From NCBI GenBank assembly GCA_943787745.1, contig CALSNJ010000003.1, positions 1-64,000 on the forward strand: DNA of 64,000 nt, in the 5' to 3' direction. Shown one piece after another: positions 29,355 through 38,573 of this stretch (positions within the stretch are counted from its first letter, which is position 1; each line of letters starts with the position of its first letter). The position numbers were made by a program, and so were the translations under genes. The DNA is from an uncultured Alphaproteobacteria bacterium (GTDB lineage Bacteria > Pseudomonadota > Alphaproteobacteria > UBA6615). The notes under the pieces are model-generated. The model ran no database searches. It was not told the DNA's origin and saw only the letters and a program-made list of their open reading frames with translations.

Positions 29355-30400
29355 GCCCGAGACTCCCAGGTGCGAATGATCTCTGCCAGACGTTCGACAT
29401 GTGATGGCGGGGTTTCTTTATTGATGCCATGGGCCAAATTGAAGACGAAGGGTCCATCGCTCAGCTCTTTGAGAACCTCCCGAGCCGCCCGTTCCATTTC
29501 ATCGCCACCTGATAACAAATAGGCTGGATCCAGATTGCCCTGGACCGGACAAATCGGCTGAATATCACGTGCAGCTTCAGCTGGGGAAATTGAGGAATCG
29601 AGACCCACAGCATCAATCCCGGTCTTGCGGATATAGTCCGGCAATCGTGGGCCAATCCCCCGTGCAAAACCGATAATCGGGATATCTGGCGCCTTTGCTT
29701 TCACAGCCGAAACAATGCGTGCGGTTGGTTCTGAAACCCAATTGTCGAACTCGGATGCCGGTACAGCGTTGGCCCATGTATCAAACAGCTGCAGCGCCTG
29801 TGCGCCGGATTCAACCTGAGCAACAAGATAGGCAGTTGTGGATTCCACCAGCAGATTGAGCATCGTTTCGAATGCTTCGCGGTTGGAAATCGCCCAGCTT
29901 TTTACGGTGTTGAAATCCCGGGTACTGCCTCCCTCAATCATGTAAGTCGCAACAGTCCAGGGCGCGCCTGCAAATCCAATCAGGGCAACATCATCGGGCA
30001 ACTCGGAACGCACCAAACGGACGGTTTCAAATACCGGTGCGAGATGTTCGAGAGTTCGACCGGGATCCAGCGCCGCCAATTGCGCAGCGGATTTGATTGG
30101 ATCAAGAACCGGTCCCCGGCCTTCGACAAAACCGACTGTCTGACCAATTGCCTGCGGCACCACAAGAATATCTGAAAACAGGATTGCTGCGTCCGGTCGG
30201 AATCTTTCGATAGGTTGCAGGGTGACACGAGCGGCCCGCTCCGGCGTGTAGCAAAGATCGAGAAACCCGTCAGCCTTGGCGCGAAGCTCTCGGTATTCCG
30301 GGAGATACCGACCGGCCTGACGCATGAACCAAAACGGTGGGCGAGAACCGGTCTTGCCGGCAAGAGCATCGAGAAACAGGTTTGTCACGTGGCGGTTCAA
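29351..30400 (-). CDS. hemE: Uroporphyrinogen decarboxylase
   Basis: Converts uroporphyrinogen III to coproporphyrinogen III. 349 aa as read, with the N-terminal signature PPFWFMRQAGRYLPEY, the catalytic aspartate region ILFSDILV and the GFAGAPWTVATYM motif. The start is a TTG at 30400 or, closer to the family norm, a GTG at 30388 (MTNLFLD); neither has a clear Shine-Dalgarno sequence. Its 5' end borders the putative replication origin, as in Caulobacter and Rickettsia. Confidence 0.95.
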   Translation of the reverse strand: MNRHVTNLFLDALAGKTGSRPPFWFMRQAGRYLPEYRELRAKADGFLDLCYTPERAARVTLQPIERFRPDAAILFSDILVVPQAIGQTVGFVEGRGPVLDPIKSAAQLAALDPGRTLEHLAPVFETVRLVRSELPDDVALIGFAGAPWTVATYMIEGGSTRDFNTVKSWAISNREAFETMLNLLVESTTAYLVAQVESGAQALQLFDTWANAVPASEFDNWVSEPTARIVSAVKAKAPDIPIIGFARGIGPRLPDYIRKTGIDAVGLDSSISPAEAARDIQPICPVQGNLDPAYLLSGGDEMERAAREVLKELSDGPFVFNLAHGINKETPPSHVERLAEIIRTWESRA

Positions 30401-30851
30401 CTGCTGGGGTGAGAAAGTTCAGGCTTGGAAACTGCCCGGACTATGGCGAACAGAGTTGTTCGATGCATTACAAAAATAGTTAAAAGAACGTAGTGATAAT
30501 TTGAACTGAAGTAGTAGATGTCCGGTGAATCCAAGGGATAACTTTCTGTGCACATTTTTGTCCCGAGGCTTCTGAGATGCTTATCTGAATACACATTCGT
30601 TTGTGGGCAGGATTGCTATCTCCTTGTTTCATAACCTTTACGTCATTTCACAGGGTGTGGATTGTCGGGGACGAGGTCATGAACAGATTGTGTGTGAAGA
30701 TTCCACGCGCACTGTCTGTAAACTTTATCCGCCTTGGGATGACAGGACCGACAACGAACGGCATAACGGTGAACGAATTTTGGCATGTTCAAAAAAGTCA
30801 TGCTTATCCACCAGTCCAGTAAAACTGCACACAGCCTGATTGATCAAATTC
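30401..30851. other. Candidate chromosomal replication origin (oriC)
   Basis: A 451-base gene-free gap between divergent hemE and ppsR, the position of the experimentally known origin in Caulobacter. It contains DnaA-box-like nonamers: TTATCCACC (30804-30812, one mismatch to TTATCCACA), TTATCCGCC (30725-30733), TTATCCCTT on the minus strand (30533-30541) and CAATCCACA on the minus strand (30656-30664). An AT-rich stretch at 30464-30515 could be the unwinding element. It must also hold both gene promoters. Synteny is the strongest support; no box is a perfect consensus. Confidence 0.8.
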
Positions 30852-31718
30852 ATGACCGAAACGCGGGAACCCTTCCATCTTCACCTGGTCTCTGACTCGA
30901 CCGGGGAGACCATCCGCTCGGTTTCGCGGGCTTGCCTGGCGCAGTTCGAAGATACCGAAGTGATCGAACATTTCTGGCCCATGGCTCGAACGGCGAAGGC
31001 TATGAACCTTGTGTTGGAAGAGATCAGTGAGAAACCCGGACCGGTTATGTTTACGGTCGTTAATGACAAGCTCGGTGAACAACTCGTCCGTGGATGTCGT
31101 CTGCGCCAGGTTCCCTGCATCTCTGTTCTTGATCCGGTGATTGAGGCTGTCGGCAGCTTTCTTGGAATGGAGCCAACCAATGAGATTGGTGGGCAGCACG
31201 AACTCGACGCGGCATATTTTCAGCGTATTGAAGCCATGGACTGGACCTTGTCCCATGATGATGGTCAGCGGACACATGAACTTGATGGATCGGATATTGT
31301 ATTGATCGGCGTTTCGCGGACATCCAAAACACCGACATGTCTCTATCTCGCCAACCGGGGTATCAAGGCTGCCAATGTCCCCTGGGTGCCCGGCATACCG
31401 CTGCCGCCGGGACTTGATAAGCTTGAAAACCCGTTGGTGATTGGCCTGACCAATGACCCCAAGCGGCTTGTTGAATTGCGGCGGGCTCGGTTGAGCTCCC
31501 TGCAGCAGGACGAGGAAACCCCTTATGTCGATTTTGACAAGGTGCGCGAAGAAATTACCGAAGCGCGTCGCTACTTTGCGCGCAACCAGTGGCCTGTAAT
31601 CGATGTGACGCGCCGGTCTATCGAGGAAACCTCTGCTGCAATCCTCACATTGTACAATCGTCGGCTCGAAGAGAGAGGCGAAGCAGCTCTTTCCCGGCCG
31701 AGTGACGTTGTCTCCTGA
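30852..31718 (+). CDS. ppsR: Pyruvate, phosphate dikinase regulatory protein (DUF299)
   Basis: A bifunctional serine/threonine kinase and phosphorylase controlling PPDK or PEP synthase. 288 aa with the N-terminal LHLVSDSTGETIRSVSRACLAQF and the P-loop GVSRTSKTPTCLYLANRG. It is the RP001/CC0001-type gene that flanks the origin in Alphaproteobacteria. The ATG at 30852 is preferred over an in-frame TTG at 30840. The target enzyme is not encoded in the window. Next gene maf follows after one base. Confidence 0.93.
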   Translation: MTETREPFHLHLVSDSTGETIRSVSRACLAQFEDTEVIEHFWPMARTAKAMNLVLEEISEKPGPVMFTVVNDKLGEQLVRGCRLRQVPCISVLDPVIEAVGSFLGMEPTNEIGGQHELDAAYFQRIEAMDWTLSHDDGQRTHELDGSDIVLIGVSRTSKTPTCLYLANRGIKAANVPWVPGIPLPPGLDKLENPLVIGLTNDPKRLVELRRARLSSLQQDEETPYVDFDKVREEITEARRYFARNQWPVIDVTRRSIEETSAAILTLYNRRLEERGEAALSRPSDVVS

Positions 31719-31719
31719 A

Positions 31720-32328
31720 ATGGCGCGATCTGCACCGCCGTTGGTACTGGCTTCCGCAAGTGCTGTCCGGACGCGGCTTCTGACCTCAGCCGGTGTCACG
31801 CATATTGTGGATCCGGCTGATGTGGATGAAGGTGCTGTGCGTGACGCCATGTTGAGTGAACAGGCACCGCATTTTCTGATTGCTGAAGCACTTGCTGAGC
31901 TTAAGGCGCAGCGGATTTCACAGACCAGAGAGGGCGCATTGGTTCTCGGGGCGGATCAGGTTCTTTCCTGTGATGGTATTCTGTTCGAGAAGCCACCGGC
32001 GGCCGGACATGTACGCGCACATCTGGAGGCGCTTATGGGAAAGGCACACAGTCTCCATACGAGTGCTTGTATCGTTTGTGATGGCGCTGTTGTCTGGCAT
32101 GAGACCACAGAGGCCGTACTTCACATGCGTACACTTGGTGACAGGTTCATAGATGATTATGTGAACCAGGTTGGCGAGGAAGTTTGTCAGTCAGTTGGCG
32201 CTTATCAGCTCGAAGGATTGGGGTCTCAGTTGTTTTCCCGCATTGAGGGCAATTTTTTCGATATTCTGGGTCTTCCCTTGTTGCCGCTTCTTGAGTTTTT
32301 GCGAAACAACGACATGCTCCGACGATGA
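31720..32328 (+). CDS. maf: Maf-like nucleotide pyrophosphatase
   Basis: A 202-aa member of the Maf/YceF/YhdE family, which hydrolyses dTTP/UTP or m7GTP and other modified nucleotides. The typical start LVLASASAVRTRLL, the LGADQVLSCDG motif and the VGAYQLEGLGSQLFSRIEG block are visible. The ATG at 31720 is chosen over a GTG at 31702. It overlaps aroE by four bases. Confidence 0.92.
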   Translation: MARSAPPLVLASASAVRTRLLTSAGVTHIVDPADVDEGAVRDAMLSEQAPHFLIAEALAELKAQRISQTREGALVLGADQVLSCDGILFEKPPAAGHVRAHLEALMGKAHSLHTSACIVCDGAVVWHETTEAVLHMRTLGDRFIDDYVNQVGEEVCQSVGAYQLEGLGSQLFSRIEGNFFDILGLPLLPLLEFLRNNDMLRR

Positions 32329-33191
32329 CTGCCACATCTTCCCCCCGTTTGCGTGCCGGCGTCATGGGTTGGCCTGTCGCACATTCTCTCTCACCGGTGC
32401 TGCATGGGCATTGGCTAAAGCGCTATGGCATTGATGGCAGCTACGAGGCCTTCCCGGTTCGCCCTGAAGATTTAGCTGAAGCGATTTCCGGCCTGCGGCG
32501 AGACGGACTGCGCGGTACGAATCTGACAGTACCGCACAAGGAAGCCGCGATGGCGCTGGTCGACAATGTGGACGAGACCGCACAGCGCATCGGGGCTGTG
32601 AACACGCTTTTCATGACACCGGACGGCACTTTGAACGCCACGAACACGGACGCCTATGGGCTGATTGAAAATATTCGGGCTGCCGCACCGGATGCTCTTG
32701 AAGGCAGGTTTGGCGGCAAACCTGTCGTGATCCTGGGTGCGGGCGGTGCCGCGCGCGCCGCCGTTGTGGGTCTGGCTGATATTGGTGTTTCGGAAATTCG
32801 GATCGTCAATCGTACCGTCGCGCGGGCTGAGAGTCTGGCCGGGATTGTCTCCGATCAGGACGTTGTCGTGCGGGCACTGGACTGGGAGAAACGCGACGAA
32901 GCCCTTGCGGGCGCCGGGCTTCTGGTGAATACGACGACTTTGGGGATGGAGGGTCAGGCACCCCTTCACATCAACCTCGACAGTTTGTCCGAGGCTGCCG
33001 TTGTGAACGATATTGTCTATGCACCGCTGGAAACGGAGTTGCTGTCTGCCGCCAGGGCGCGGGGAAATCCAGCCGTCGACGGTCTGGGGATGTTGCTGCA
33101 TCAGGCCCGGGCCGGTTTTCGGGAATGGTTCGGTGTCGATCCTGAGGTCGACGATGATCTGCGGAATGCCGTGCTGGCGGCGCGTGGCTAG
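32325..33191 (+). CDS. aroE: Shikimate dehydrogenase
   Basis: Reduces 3-dehydroshikimate with NADPH in aromatic amino-acid synthesis. 288 aa. The substrate-binding N-terminal domain contains GWPVAHSLSPVLHGHWL and the catalytic-lysine region NLTVPHKEA. The NADP domain shows LGAGGAARAAVVGL, and GLGMLLHQARAGF is at the C-terminus. Tightly packed between maf and coaE. Confidence 0.95.
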   Translation: MTATSSPRLRAGVMGWPVAHSLSPVLHGHWLKRYGIDGSYEAFPVRPEDLAEAISGLRRDGLRGTNLTVPHKEAAMALVDNVDETAQRIGAVNTLFMTPDGTLNATNTDAYGLIENIRAAAPDALEGRFGGKPVVILGAGGAARAAVVGLADIGVSEIRIVNRTVARAESLAGIVSDQDVVVRALDWEKRDEALAGAGLLVNTTTLGMEGQAPLHINLDSLSEAAVVNDIVYAPLETELLSAARARGNPAVDGLGMLLHQARAGFREWFGVDPEVDDDLRNAVLAARG

Positions 33192-33200
33192 GCGGGCAAG

Positions 33201-33815
33201 ATGATCGTTCTTGGTCTCACCGGCTCGATCGGAATGGGAAAATCCACAGCGGCGAACATGTTTCGGGCGATGGGTGTGCCGGTGCATGACGCGGATGCAA
33301 CGGTGCATGATCTTCTCGCCAATGACCGAGGAGTCCGCGCCAGAATCGCATCCCGGTTTCCAAATGTGGTCTCAGGAGATGCGGTGGATCGGCAGGCGTT
33401 GGGGGCTGCGGTATTCGGCAATCCCAAGGCGCGGCATGATCTCGAGAACATTCTACACCCGCCGGTTCGTCAGTCCGCGGACCGGTTTCTGCGCAAACAT
33501 CGTTTGTTGCGCACCGCGCTCGTCGTTCTGGATATCCCGCTGCTGTATGAAACCGGCGGAGAAGCTCGCGTTGATGCTGTCGTGGTTGTGTCGGCACCGG
33601 CCGCGCTCCAGCGCCGCCGCGTGATGTCTCGTCCGGGCATGGATGCGGAAAGGTTTGCCGGCATCCTCGCCTCCCAGCTGCCGGATCTTGAGAAACGGCG
33701 CCGCGCCGAATTTGTCGTGGAGACCGGCCTCGGCAAAGCCTATACTTTCGTGAAGCTGAAACGGATCGTCCAGGCAATCCGTACCGCGCAATCTGGCTCG
33801 CGCGGAAGCGCCTGA
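33201..33815 (+). CDS. coaE: Dephospho-CoA kinase
   Basis: Last step of coenzyme A synthesis, phosphorylating dephospho-CoA. 204 aa with the P-loop GLTGSIGMGKST at residues ~5-16, the DADATVHDLL segment and DIPLLYETGGE. It begins nine bases after aroE and precedes dnaQ. Confidence 0.95.
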   Translation: MIVLGLTGSIGMGKSTAANMFRAMGVPVHDADATVHDLLANDRGVRARIASRFPNVVSGDAVDRQALGAAVFGNPKARHDLENILHPPVRQSADRFLRKHRLLRTALVVLDIPLLYETGGEARVDAVVVVSAPAALQRRRVMSRPGMDAERFAGILASQLPDLEKRRRAEFVVETGLGKAYTFVKLKRIVQAIRTAQSGSRGSA

Positions 33816-33843
33816 AAGCCCTTGTCCCCAAGCGAGCCCCGAA

Positions 33844-34530
33844 ATGCGTGAAATTGTTCTCGATACTGAAACCACCGGCCTTGATCCCTCAAAAGGGGAC
33901 CGGGTCGTCGAGATTGGCTGTGTGGAAACCATGCATCACATCGCGACCGGTGAGAGTTTCCACGTTTATATAAATCCCGAGCGGGACATGCCGGTCGAGG
34001 CGTTCAACGTGCACGGACTGAGCGAAGAGTTTCTATCCGATAAGCCGGTATTTGCGGAGATTCTCGGGGATTTCATGACTTTTATCGGGGATTCGCCGCT
34101 GGTCATCCACAATGCCGAATTCGACATGAAGTTCCTCAATTCCGAGCTCAAGAAACTCGGCCGACCAATGCTCGATCGCGATCGTGCGATTGATACCGTG
34201 GCGATGGCGCGGCGAAAATTCCCTGGTGCGCAAGCCAATCTGGATGCGCTGTGCCGCCGCTTTGAGATCGATCTCTCACGCCGCGACAAGCATGGCGCCT
34301 TGCTCGATGCCGAACTTCTGGCGGATGTTTATCTGCAGCTTTGTGGTGGATTGCAGCCCGGTCTGGAGCTTGCGGGCAATGAGGCGAAATCCGATAGCCC
34401 GGTCGTCATTCAAAGACAGGCACGCGAAGCGCGGGCCCATGCGCCCAGTCCCGAAGAACTGGCAGCGCATGCGTTGCTTGTTGAATCGCTAAAAGAACCG
34501 GTCTGGGAGACCGATAAAAACCAGAATTAG
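33844..34530 (+). CDS. dnaQ: DNA polymerase III epsilon subunit
   Basis: The proofreading 3'-5' exonuclease of the replicative polymerase. 228 aa with DEDDh motifs: Exo I DTETTGLDP, Exo II HNAEFDMKFLNSEL, and Exo III DKHGALLDAELLADVYL. The C-terminal tail should contact the alpha subunit. It ends four bases into the convergent secB stop. Its place in the coaE-dnaQ-secB series matches the Caulobacter origin region. Confidence 0.96.
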   Translation: MREIVLDTETTGLDPSKGDRVVEIGCVETMHHIATGESFHVYINPERDMPVEAFNVHGLSEEFLSDKPVFAEILGDFMTFIGDSPLVIHNAEFDMKFLNSELKKLGRPMLDRDRAIDTVAMARRKFPGAQANLDALCRRFEIDLSRRDKHGALLDAELLADVYLQLCGGLQPGLELAGNEAKSDSPVVIQRQAREARAHAPSPEELAAHALLVESLKEPVWETDKNQN

Positions 34531-34551
34531 AGTTCGAACTCGAATTTCTGG
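34521..34551. terminator. Possible bidirectional hairpin at the dnaQ/secB junction
   Basis: A 12-bp perfect palindrome GAGTTCGAACTC (34530-34541) is flanked by CCAGAA and TTCTGG, so a long hairpin can form over both stop codons. There is no strong T-run on either side, so termination is only a guess, and the arms also encode protein. Confidence 0.3.
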
Positions 34552-35108
34552 CCATCATCTTTTTTGTCAGCCCCATTGCCGCTTTCGGCGGCTGGCGCTG
34601 CCTGATCCCCACCTTCACCCTGTTCGGCCTGCGCCTTGGCGGCGCGCTGCTGATAAAGAGCGACAAAGTCGATGGGCTGGACGAGCAGCGGCGGGAAGCC
34701 GCCATCGCGAACCGCATCAGCCACAATGGCGCGGGCAAACGGGAACAGCTGACGCGGAGCCTCGATATAGACCAGCGGGGCCATATATTCTTCTGGCACG
34801 TCACCGATGGTGAAGATGCCTGCATAGGCGATCTCCACGATGAACAGCGCGGTCTCGCCCGCGGTCCCTTCGGCGCGAAGGGTCAGAGTAACTTCATAGG
34901 CCTTTTCAGCGACCTGATTGGCGTTCACATCAATCGCGATCTGGACGTTCGGTTCACCCTGTTGCTGGGACAGCGACTGGGGAGCGTTCGGGTTCTCGAA
35001 GGAGAGGTCCTTCACGTATTGCGCGTTGACCAGCATCATCGGCTGTCCGTCCGGGGTGGACGTCCCGCCTGCGGTGGGGTCTGTCGGTGCTGCGGTTTGA
35101 TCGCTCAT
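34527..35108 (-). CDS. secB: Protein-export chaperone SecB
   Basis: A tetrameric cytosolic chaperone that keeps precursor proteins unfolded for SecA. 193 aa with NAQYVKDLSFENPNAP, the EVTLTLRAEG strand and YIEAPRQLFPFARAIVADAVRDGGFPPL, all conserved in SecB. The acidic, alanine-rich C-terminal tail (EQGEGGDQAAPAAESG) is longer than in enterobacteria. The ATG at 35108 is chosen as the usual family start; ATG at 35129 is also in frame. Confidence 0.94.
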   Translation of the reverse strand: MSDQTAAPTDPTAGGTSTPDGQPMMLVNAQYVKDLSFENPNAPQSLSQQQGEPNVQIAIDVNANQVAEKAYEVTLTLRAEGTAGETALFIVEIAYAGIFTIGDVPEEYMAPLVYIEAPRQLFPFARAIVADAVRDGGFPPLLVQPIDFVALYQQRAAKAQAEQGEGGDQAAPAAESGNGADKKDDGQKFEFEL

Positions 35109-35208
35109 GGCGTTATCCGTCTCTGTCATGCGTTCGCTGTAGAATTGGCGCACTGGCTAACATGCTCGTGGGTCGGCGACAACACCGAGACGGGGTCCGC
35201 AATAAAAT

Positions 35209-35721
35209 TCAGTGCCGCCGGCCAAGGCGCGGGGTGTTGTCATTTGCGCGATCATCGTCGCGCGCGACCCCGAATTCATCACCATCGATAACCGGTCCGC
35301 CGTCAGGTCCGGAACCGTCGCTGGGTCCCGATCCGGTGCCGTACACGGAAAAATGAACGCCACGCGAACGTTCCAGCAGTTTCCAGATGAAGCGGCCCAT
35401 TATGGCCCGCAGGGGTGGGATCAAAAGCGCAAATCCGAGCGCATCGGTTAGAAATCCGGGGGTTAGCAGCATGACGCCACCCACCAGGACACAGAAACCA
35501 TTGAAGATTTCCCGCACCGGAAGTCGGTCCTGATTGATCTCCGCCTGGGCGCGGGCAAGGGTCGCGAGGCCCTGTTGGCGCAGCATGCTGGTCCCGATAA
35601 AGGCCGTCAGGATCACGATGGCAATGGTCGGCCAGACGCCGATCCAGCCACCGACCTGAATGAAAAGGTAGATTTCGATCACCGGAATACCGATGAACAA
35701 GGCGAGAATTACGAGCGGCAT
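35209..35721 (-). CDS. fxsA: FxsA-family membrane protein
   Basis: A 170-aa inner-membrane protein with N-terminal hydrophobic helices (MPLVILALFIGIPVIEIYLF) and the family hallmark LLTPGFLTDALGFALLIPPLR. Escherichia coli FxsA modulates phage T7 exclusion by F; its ordinary role is unknown. The C-terminal ~45 residues are hydrophilic and Asp/Gly-rich. It is divergent from the tim44 gene, in the conserved secB-fxsA-tim44 order. Confidence 0.88.
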   Translation of the reverse strand: MPLVILALFIGIPVIEIYLFIQVGGWIGVWPTIAIVILTAFIGTSMLRQQGLATLARAQAEINQDRLPVREIFNGFCVLVGGVMLLTPGFLTDALGFALLIPPLRAIMGRFIWKLLERSRGVHFSVYGTGSGPSDGSGPDGGPVIDGDEFGVARDDDRANDNTPRLGRRH

Positions 35722-35870
35722 TCTTGTTCTTTCATGCAGTTACCCCTATCTAGGTGCTATCAATCATCCGCGCCCGGTATACCGGCGCATGCTGTCTTCA
35801 AATAGCTCCGGCTTATTCCAGCCTCAGTTATATATAGGGCGGCGACAACAAAATTGGGACGGATCGCGGC

Positions 35871-36545
35871 GTGAAATTCATCGACATCATAATTCTTGCG
35901 ATGATTGCGGCTTTTTTGGTGTTCCGGTTGCGCAATGTTTTGGGCAAGCGGACCGGCAATGAGCGGCCTCCGCAAAACCCCTACGGGAACAGTGAAGACG
36001 CTGCCAATGCGGGGCCCGAGGCCAATGATGACGGGAACGTTGTCGCGCTGCCCGGGCAAACAATCGCTGATGATGATATCCCTGACGACACTCCGGCGCG
36101 TGATGGTCTGAAGGCGATTCGTAACGCGGATAGCAATTTCTCGGTCGAAGATTTTGTTGAAGGATCCCGTTACGCCTTCGATATGATCGTGACGTCCTTT
36201 GCCAATGGCGACCGCGAAACACTTCGTCCGCTGCTGAGTGACGAAGTCTATGAGAATTTTGCCGGTGCGATAGACAGCCGTGAAGCCAATGAAGAGACCA
36301 TGGAAATGACTCTCGTCGGCATCCGTGAGTCTGAAATTCTGGAAGCCAGCATGGATGGGCGCGTGGCCTTCGTGACGGTGAAAATCGTCACCGAACAGAT
36401 CGAAGTCGTCCGCGACAAAGAGGGCGAACCGGTTTCGGGTGATCCCAGCAAAGTCTCGACGGTGACCGATATCTGGACCTTTGCGCGCAACACGCGTTCG
36501 CGCAATCCGAACTGGACGCTGGTCGCCACCGAAGCGCCAAACTGA
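35871..36545 (+). CDS. Tim44/TimA-family membrane-associated protein
   Basis: A 224-aa bacterial relative of mitochondrial Tim44, named TimA in Caulobacter. One N-terminal membrane helix (FIDIIILAMIAAFLVFRL) and a Pro/Asn-rich linker precede the Tim44 fold (VEDFVEGSRYAFDMIVTSFANGDRETLRPLLSDEVYENF). The start is GTG at 35871. The function is probably in inner-membrane protein biogenesis, but direct evidence is scarce. mltA follows after three bases. Confidence 0.9.
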   Translation: MKFIDIIILAMIAAFLVFRLRNVLGKRTGNERPPQNPYGNSEDAANAGPEANDDGNVVALPGQTIADDDIPDDTPARDGLKAIRNADSNFSVEDFVEGSRYAFDMIVTSFANGDRETLRPLLSDEVYENFAGAIDSREANEETMEMTLVGIRESEILEASMDGRVAFVTVKIVTEQIEVVRDKEGEPVSGDPSKVSTVTDIWTFARNTRSRNPNWTLVATEAPN

Positions 36546-36548
36546 GCC

Positions 36549-37721
36549 TTGAACCGGCCTGCGCGTTTCCTTCTTCTTGCGGGCCTGATGGCTCTGGTGG
36601 CCTGTGACCAGACCGAAGAAGAACCCCCTACGCCTGTGGCAGCAGTTAGCTATAGCCCGGTCGCGATAGAAAGCGTTCCGGGCTGGAATGCAGACAACCT
36701 GTCTGAAGCCCTGCCGGCCTGGCGTCATTCCTGTCAGAAAATTCTCGGCTTTCAGCCCACGCGTGAACTTGGCCCGGGAGTCGGTACGGCGGGCGATTGG
36801 CAGGGGCCCTGTCAGCAGCTCGCATCCGTTGCGGATGGCGACACGCCAGCTCTGCGTGCCTATCTTGAGGAAAACTTCCTTGCGCTTCATGTGACGGGTT
36901 CGGACAACCCGCCGGGGCTCTTCACAGGATATTTCGAGCCGATCCTTGAAGCGGCGCGGGAAAAATCCGAACTCTTCGCCGAACCGATCTATGCCCTGCC
37001 CGATGACCATGTGACGGTGAACCTGGGCAACTTCGACCCGGCCCTCAAGGGCAAGGCCGTGGTTGGTCGGGTACAGGACAAGAAACTGGTGCCCTATCGT
37101 GAACGTGGCGAAATCGACGCCGGGGCGATCACCGATCAGGCACAGACATTGTTCTGGGCACGTGATCCGCTCGATGTATTCATTCTCCAGGTTCAGGGTT
37201 CGGGGATTGTCGAATTGCCCGATGGTGCGCGCCAGAGGATCGGGTTCGCAGGTCACAATGGTCATGGTTATGGCTCACTGGGTCGGTGGTTGATCGAACA
37301 GGGCGAGTTGCCGGCCAATCGCGCCGCCTGGGAAGACATTCGGGGCTGGCTGGAAGCCAACCCGGATCGTGCCCGTGCTGCACTGGCTGTGAACCGCCGC
37401 TACATTTTTTTCCGTGAACTCGATGGTGACGGTCCGCTCGGCGCGGCTGGTGTGCCTCTGACCGCAGAACGATCGATGGCGGTGGACACAAAGCATGTGC
37501 CGCTTAACGTCCCGGTCTGGCTTGATATTGAACACCCGGACGGCAAAACACGACTGCAGCGGCTGATGCTGGCTCAGGATGTGGGCAGCGCCATCAAGGG
37601 TGTGGTGCGGGGCGATTTCTACTGGGGAACCGGCCGCGCCGCGCTGGACAAGGCCGGCCGCATGAAAAGCACCGGCAGCTATTACATCGTCGTCCCCAAG
37701 ACGGTCATTCCGGCGAGCTGA
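36549..37721 (+). CDS. mltA: Membrane-bound lytic murein transglycosylase A
   Basis: Cleaves glycan strands of peptidoglycan to 1,6-anhydro products. 390 aa with a lipoprotein signal ending in LMALVAC. The MltA domain contains GLFTGYFEPILEA, and the C-terminal 3D domain has the catalytic aspartate in MLAQDVGSAIKG with GDFYWGTGRAA. The start is a TTG at 36549; no ATG or GTG supports the signal peptide. It lies between tim44 and, after the lut insertion, smr. Confidence 0.94.
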   Translation: MNRPARFLLLAGLMALVACDQTEEEPPTPVAAVSYSPVAIESVPGWNADNLSEALPAWRHSCQKILGFQPTRELGPGVGTAGDWQGPCQQLASVADGDTPALRAYLEENFLALHVTGSDNPPGLFTGYFEPILEAAREKSELFAEPIYALPDDHVTVNLGNFDPALKGKAVVGRVQDKKLVPYRERGEIDAGAITDQAQTLFWARDPLDVFILQVQGSGIVELPDGARQRIGFAGHNGHGYGSLGRWLIEQGELPANRAAWEDIRGWLEANPDRARAALAVNRRYIFFRELDGDGPLGAAGVPLTAERSMAVDTKHVPLNVPVWLDIEHPDGKTRLQRLMLAQDVGSAIKGVVRGDFYWGTGRAALDKAGRMKSTGSYYIVVPKTVIPAS

Positions 37722-37793
37722 TCAGCCGCCGCCCGCCCGCTTGGACGCGGCCCAAAAATGTGCTAAACAGGATCGAAACCTAAGGAGTGTGTC

Positions 37794-38573
37794 ATGAGCG
37801 AAGCCCCGCGCGTCGCCCTGTTTGTGACCTGTCTGGTCGATCTTTTCCGCCCGAGCGTTGGCTTTGCCGCGGTCAAGCTGATGCAGGATGCCGGTTGTAC
37901 CGTTGAAGTCCCCGAAGCCCAGACCTGCTGCGGCCAGCCAGCCTACAATTCCGGTGATCGGAAGGACACGATCGCGATTGCCAAACAGGTGATCGCGGCC
38001 TTTGAAGGCTATGACTATGTGGTCGCACCTTCGGGGTCATGCGCTGGCATGATCATGAGGCACTATCCCGAGCTTTTGGAGAAGGACCCCGAATGGGCTG
38101 ACCGGGCACAGGGCCTTGGGTCGCGGACCCACGAACTGGTGTCTTTCCTGACCGATGTGCTCAAGATCGAACATATCGACGCGGCCTTCGATGGCACTGT
38201 TACCTATCACGACAGCTGCTCGGGCCTGCGCGAGCTTGGCATCCATGACCAGCCGCGTAAGTTGCTGGCTGATGTTGAGGGCCTGCATCTGCGCGAATTG
38301 CCCGATGCCAATGTCTGCTGTGGGTTCGGCGGCACCTTCTGTGTGAAGTATCCCGATATCTCGAACCGGATGGTCGGCAACAAGGCAGATCTGATCGTTG
38401 AGACAGGCGCTGAAACCCTGCTCGCCGGCGATATGGGCTGCCTGATGAACATGGCGGGCAAGCTGCAGCGCGATGGTGCGAATGTCCGGGTTCGCCATGT
38501 CGCCGAAGTGCTGGCGGGCATGACCGATACGCCTGCGATTGGCGAAGCGCCTGATGATGGGGTGACGTCATGA
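37794..38573 (+). CDS. lutA: L-lactate utilisation Fe-S protein LutA (YkgE)
   Basis: One subunit of the LutABC L-lactate oxidation system. 259 aa of the cysteine-rich CCG family: QTCCGQPAYNSGD (C45, C46) and NVCCGFGGTFCVKYPDIS, each likely binding part of an Fe-S cluster. The start follows AAGGAG at a good distance. It is the first gene of a three-gene operon (ATGA overlap with lutB) placed between mltA and smr. No lactate permease is nearby. Confidence 0.9.
   Translation: MSEAPRVALFVTCLVDLFRPSVGFAAVKLMQDAGCTVEVPEAQTCCGQPAYNSGDRKDTIAIAKQVIAAFEGYDYVVAPSGSCAGMIMRHYPELLEKDPEWADRAQGLGSRTHELVSFLTDVLKIEHIDAAFDGTVTYHDSCSGLRELGIHDQPRKLLADVEGLHLRELPDANVCCGFGGTFCVKYPDISNRMVGNKADLIVETGAETLLAGDMGCLMNMAGKLQRDGANVRVRHVAEVLAGMTDTPAIGEAPDDGVTS

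Noticed and set aside
30804-31850. 348-codon minus-strand frame opposite ppsR
   Set aside because: ppsR has strong family motifs. The antisense frame has no recognisable domain and would run into the origin gap.
35760-37265. 501-codon open frame on the minus strand over tim44 and mltA
   Set aside because: It is antisense to two well-supported genes, and the translated sequence has no family resemblance and a biased composition typical of a shadow frame.
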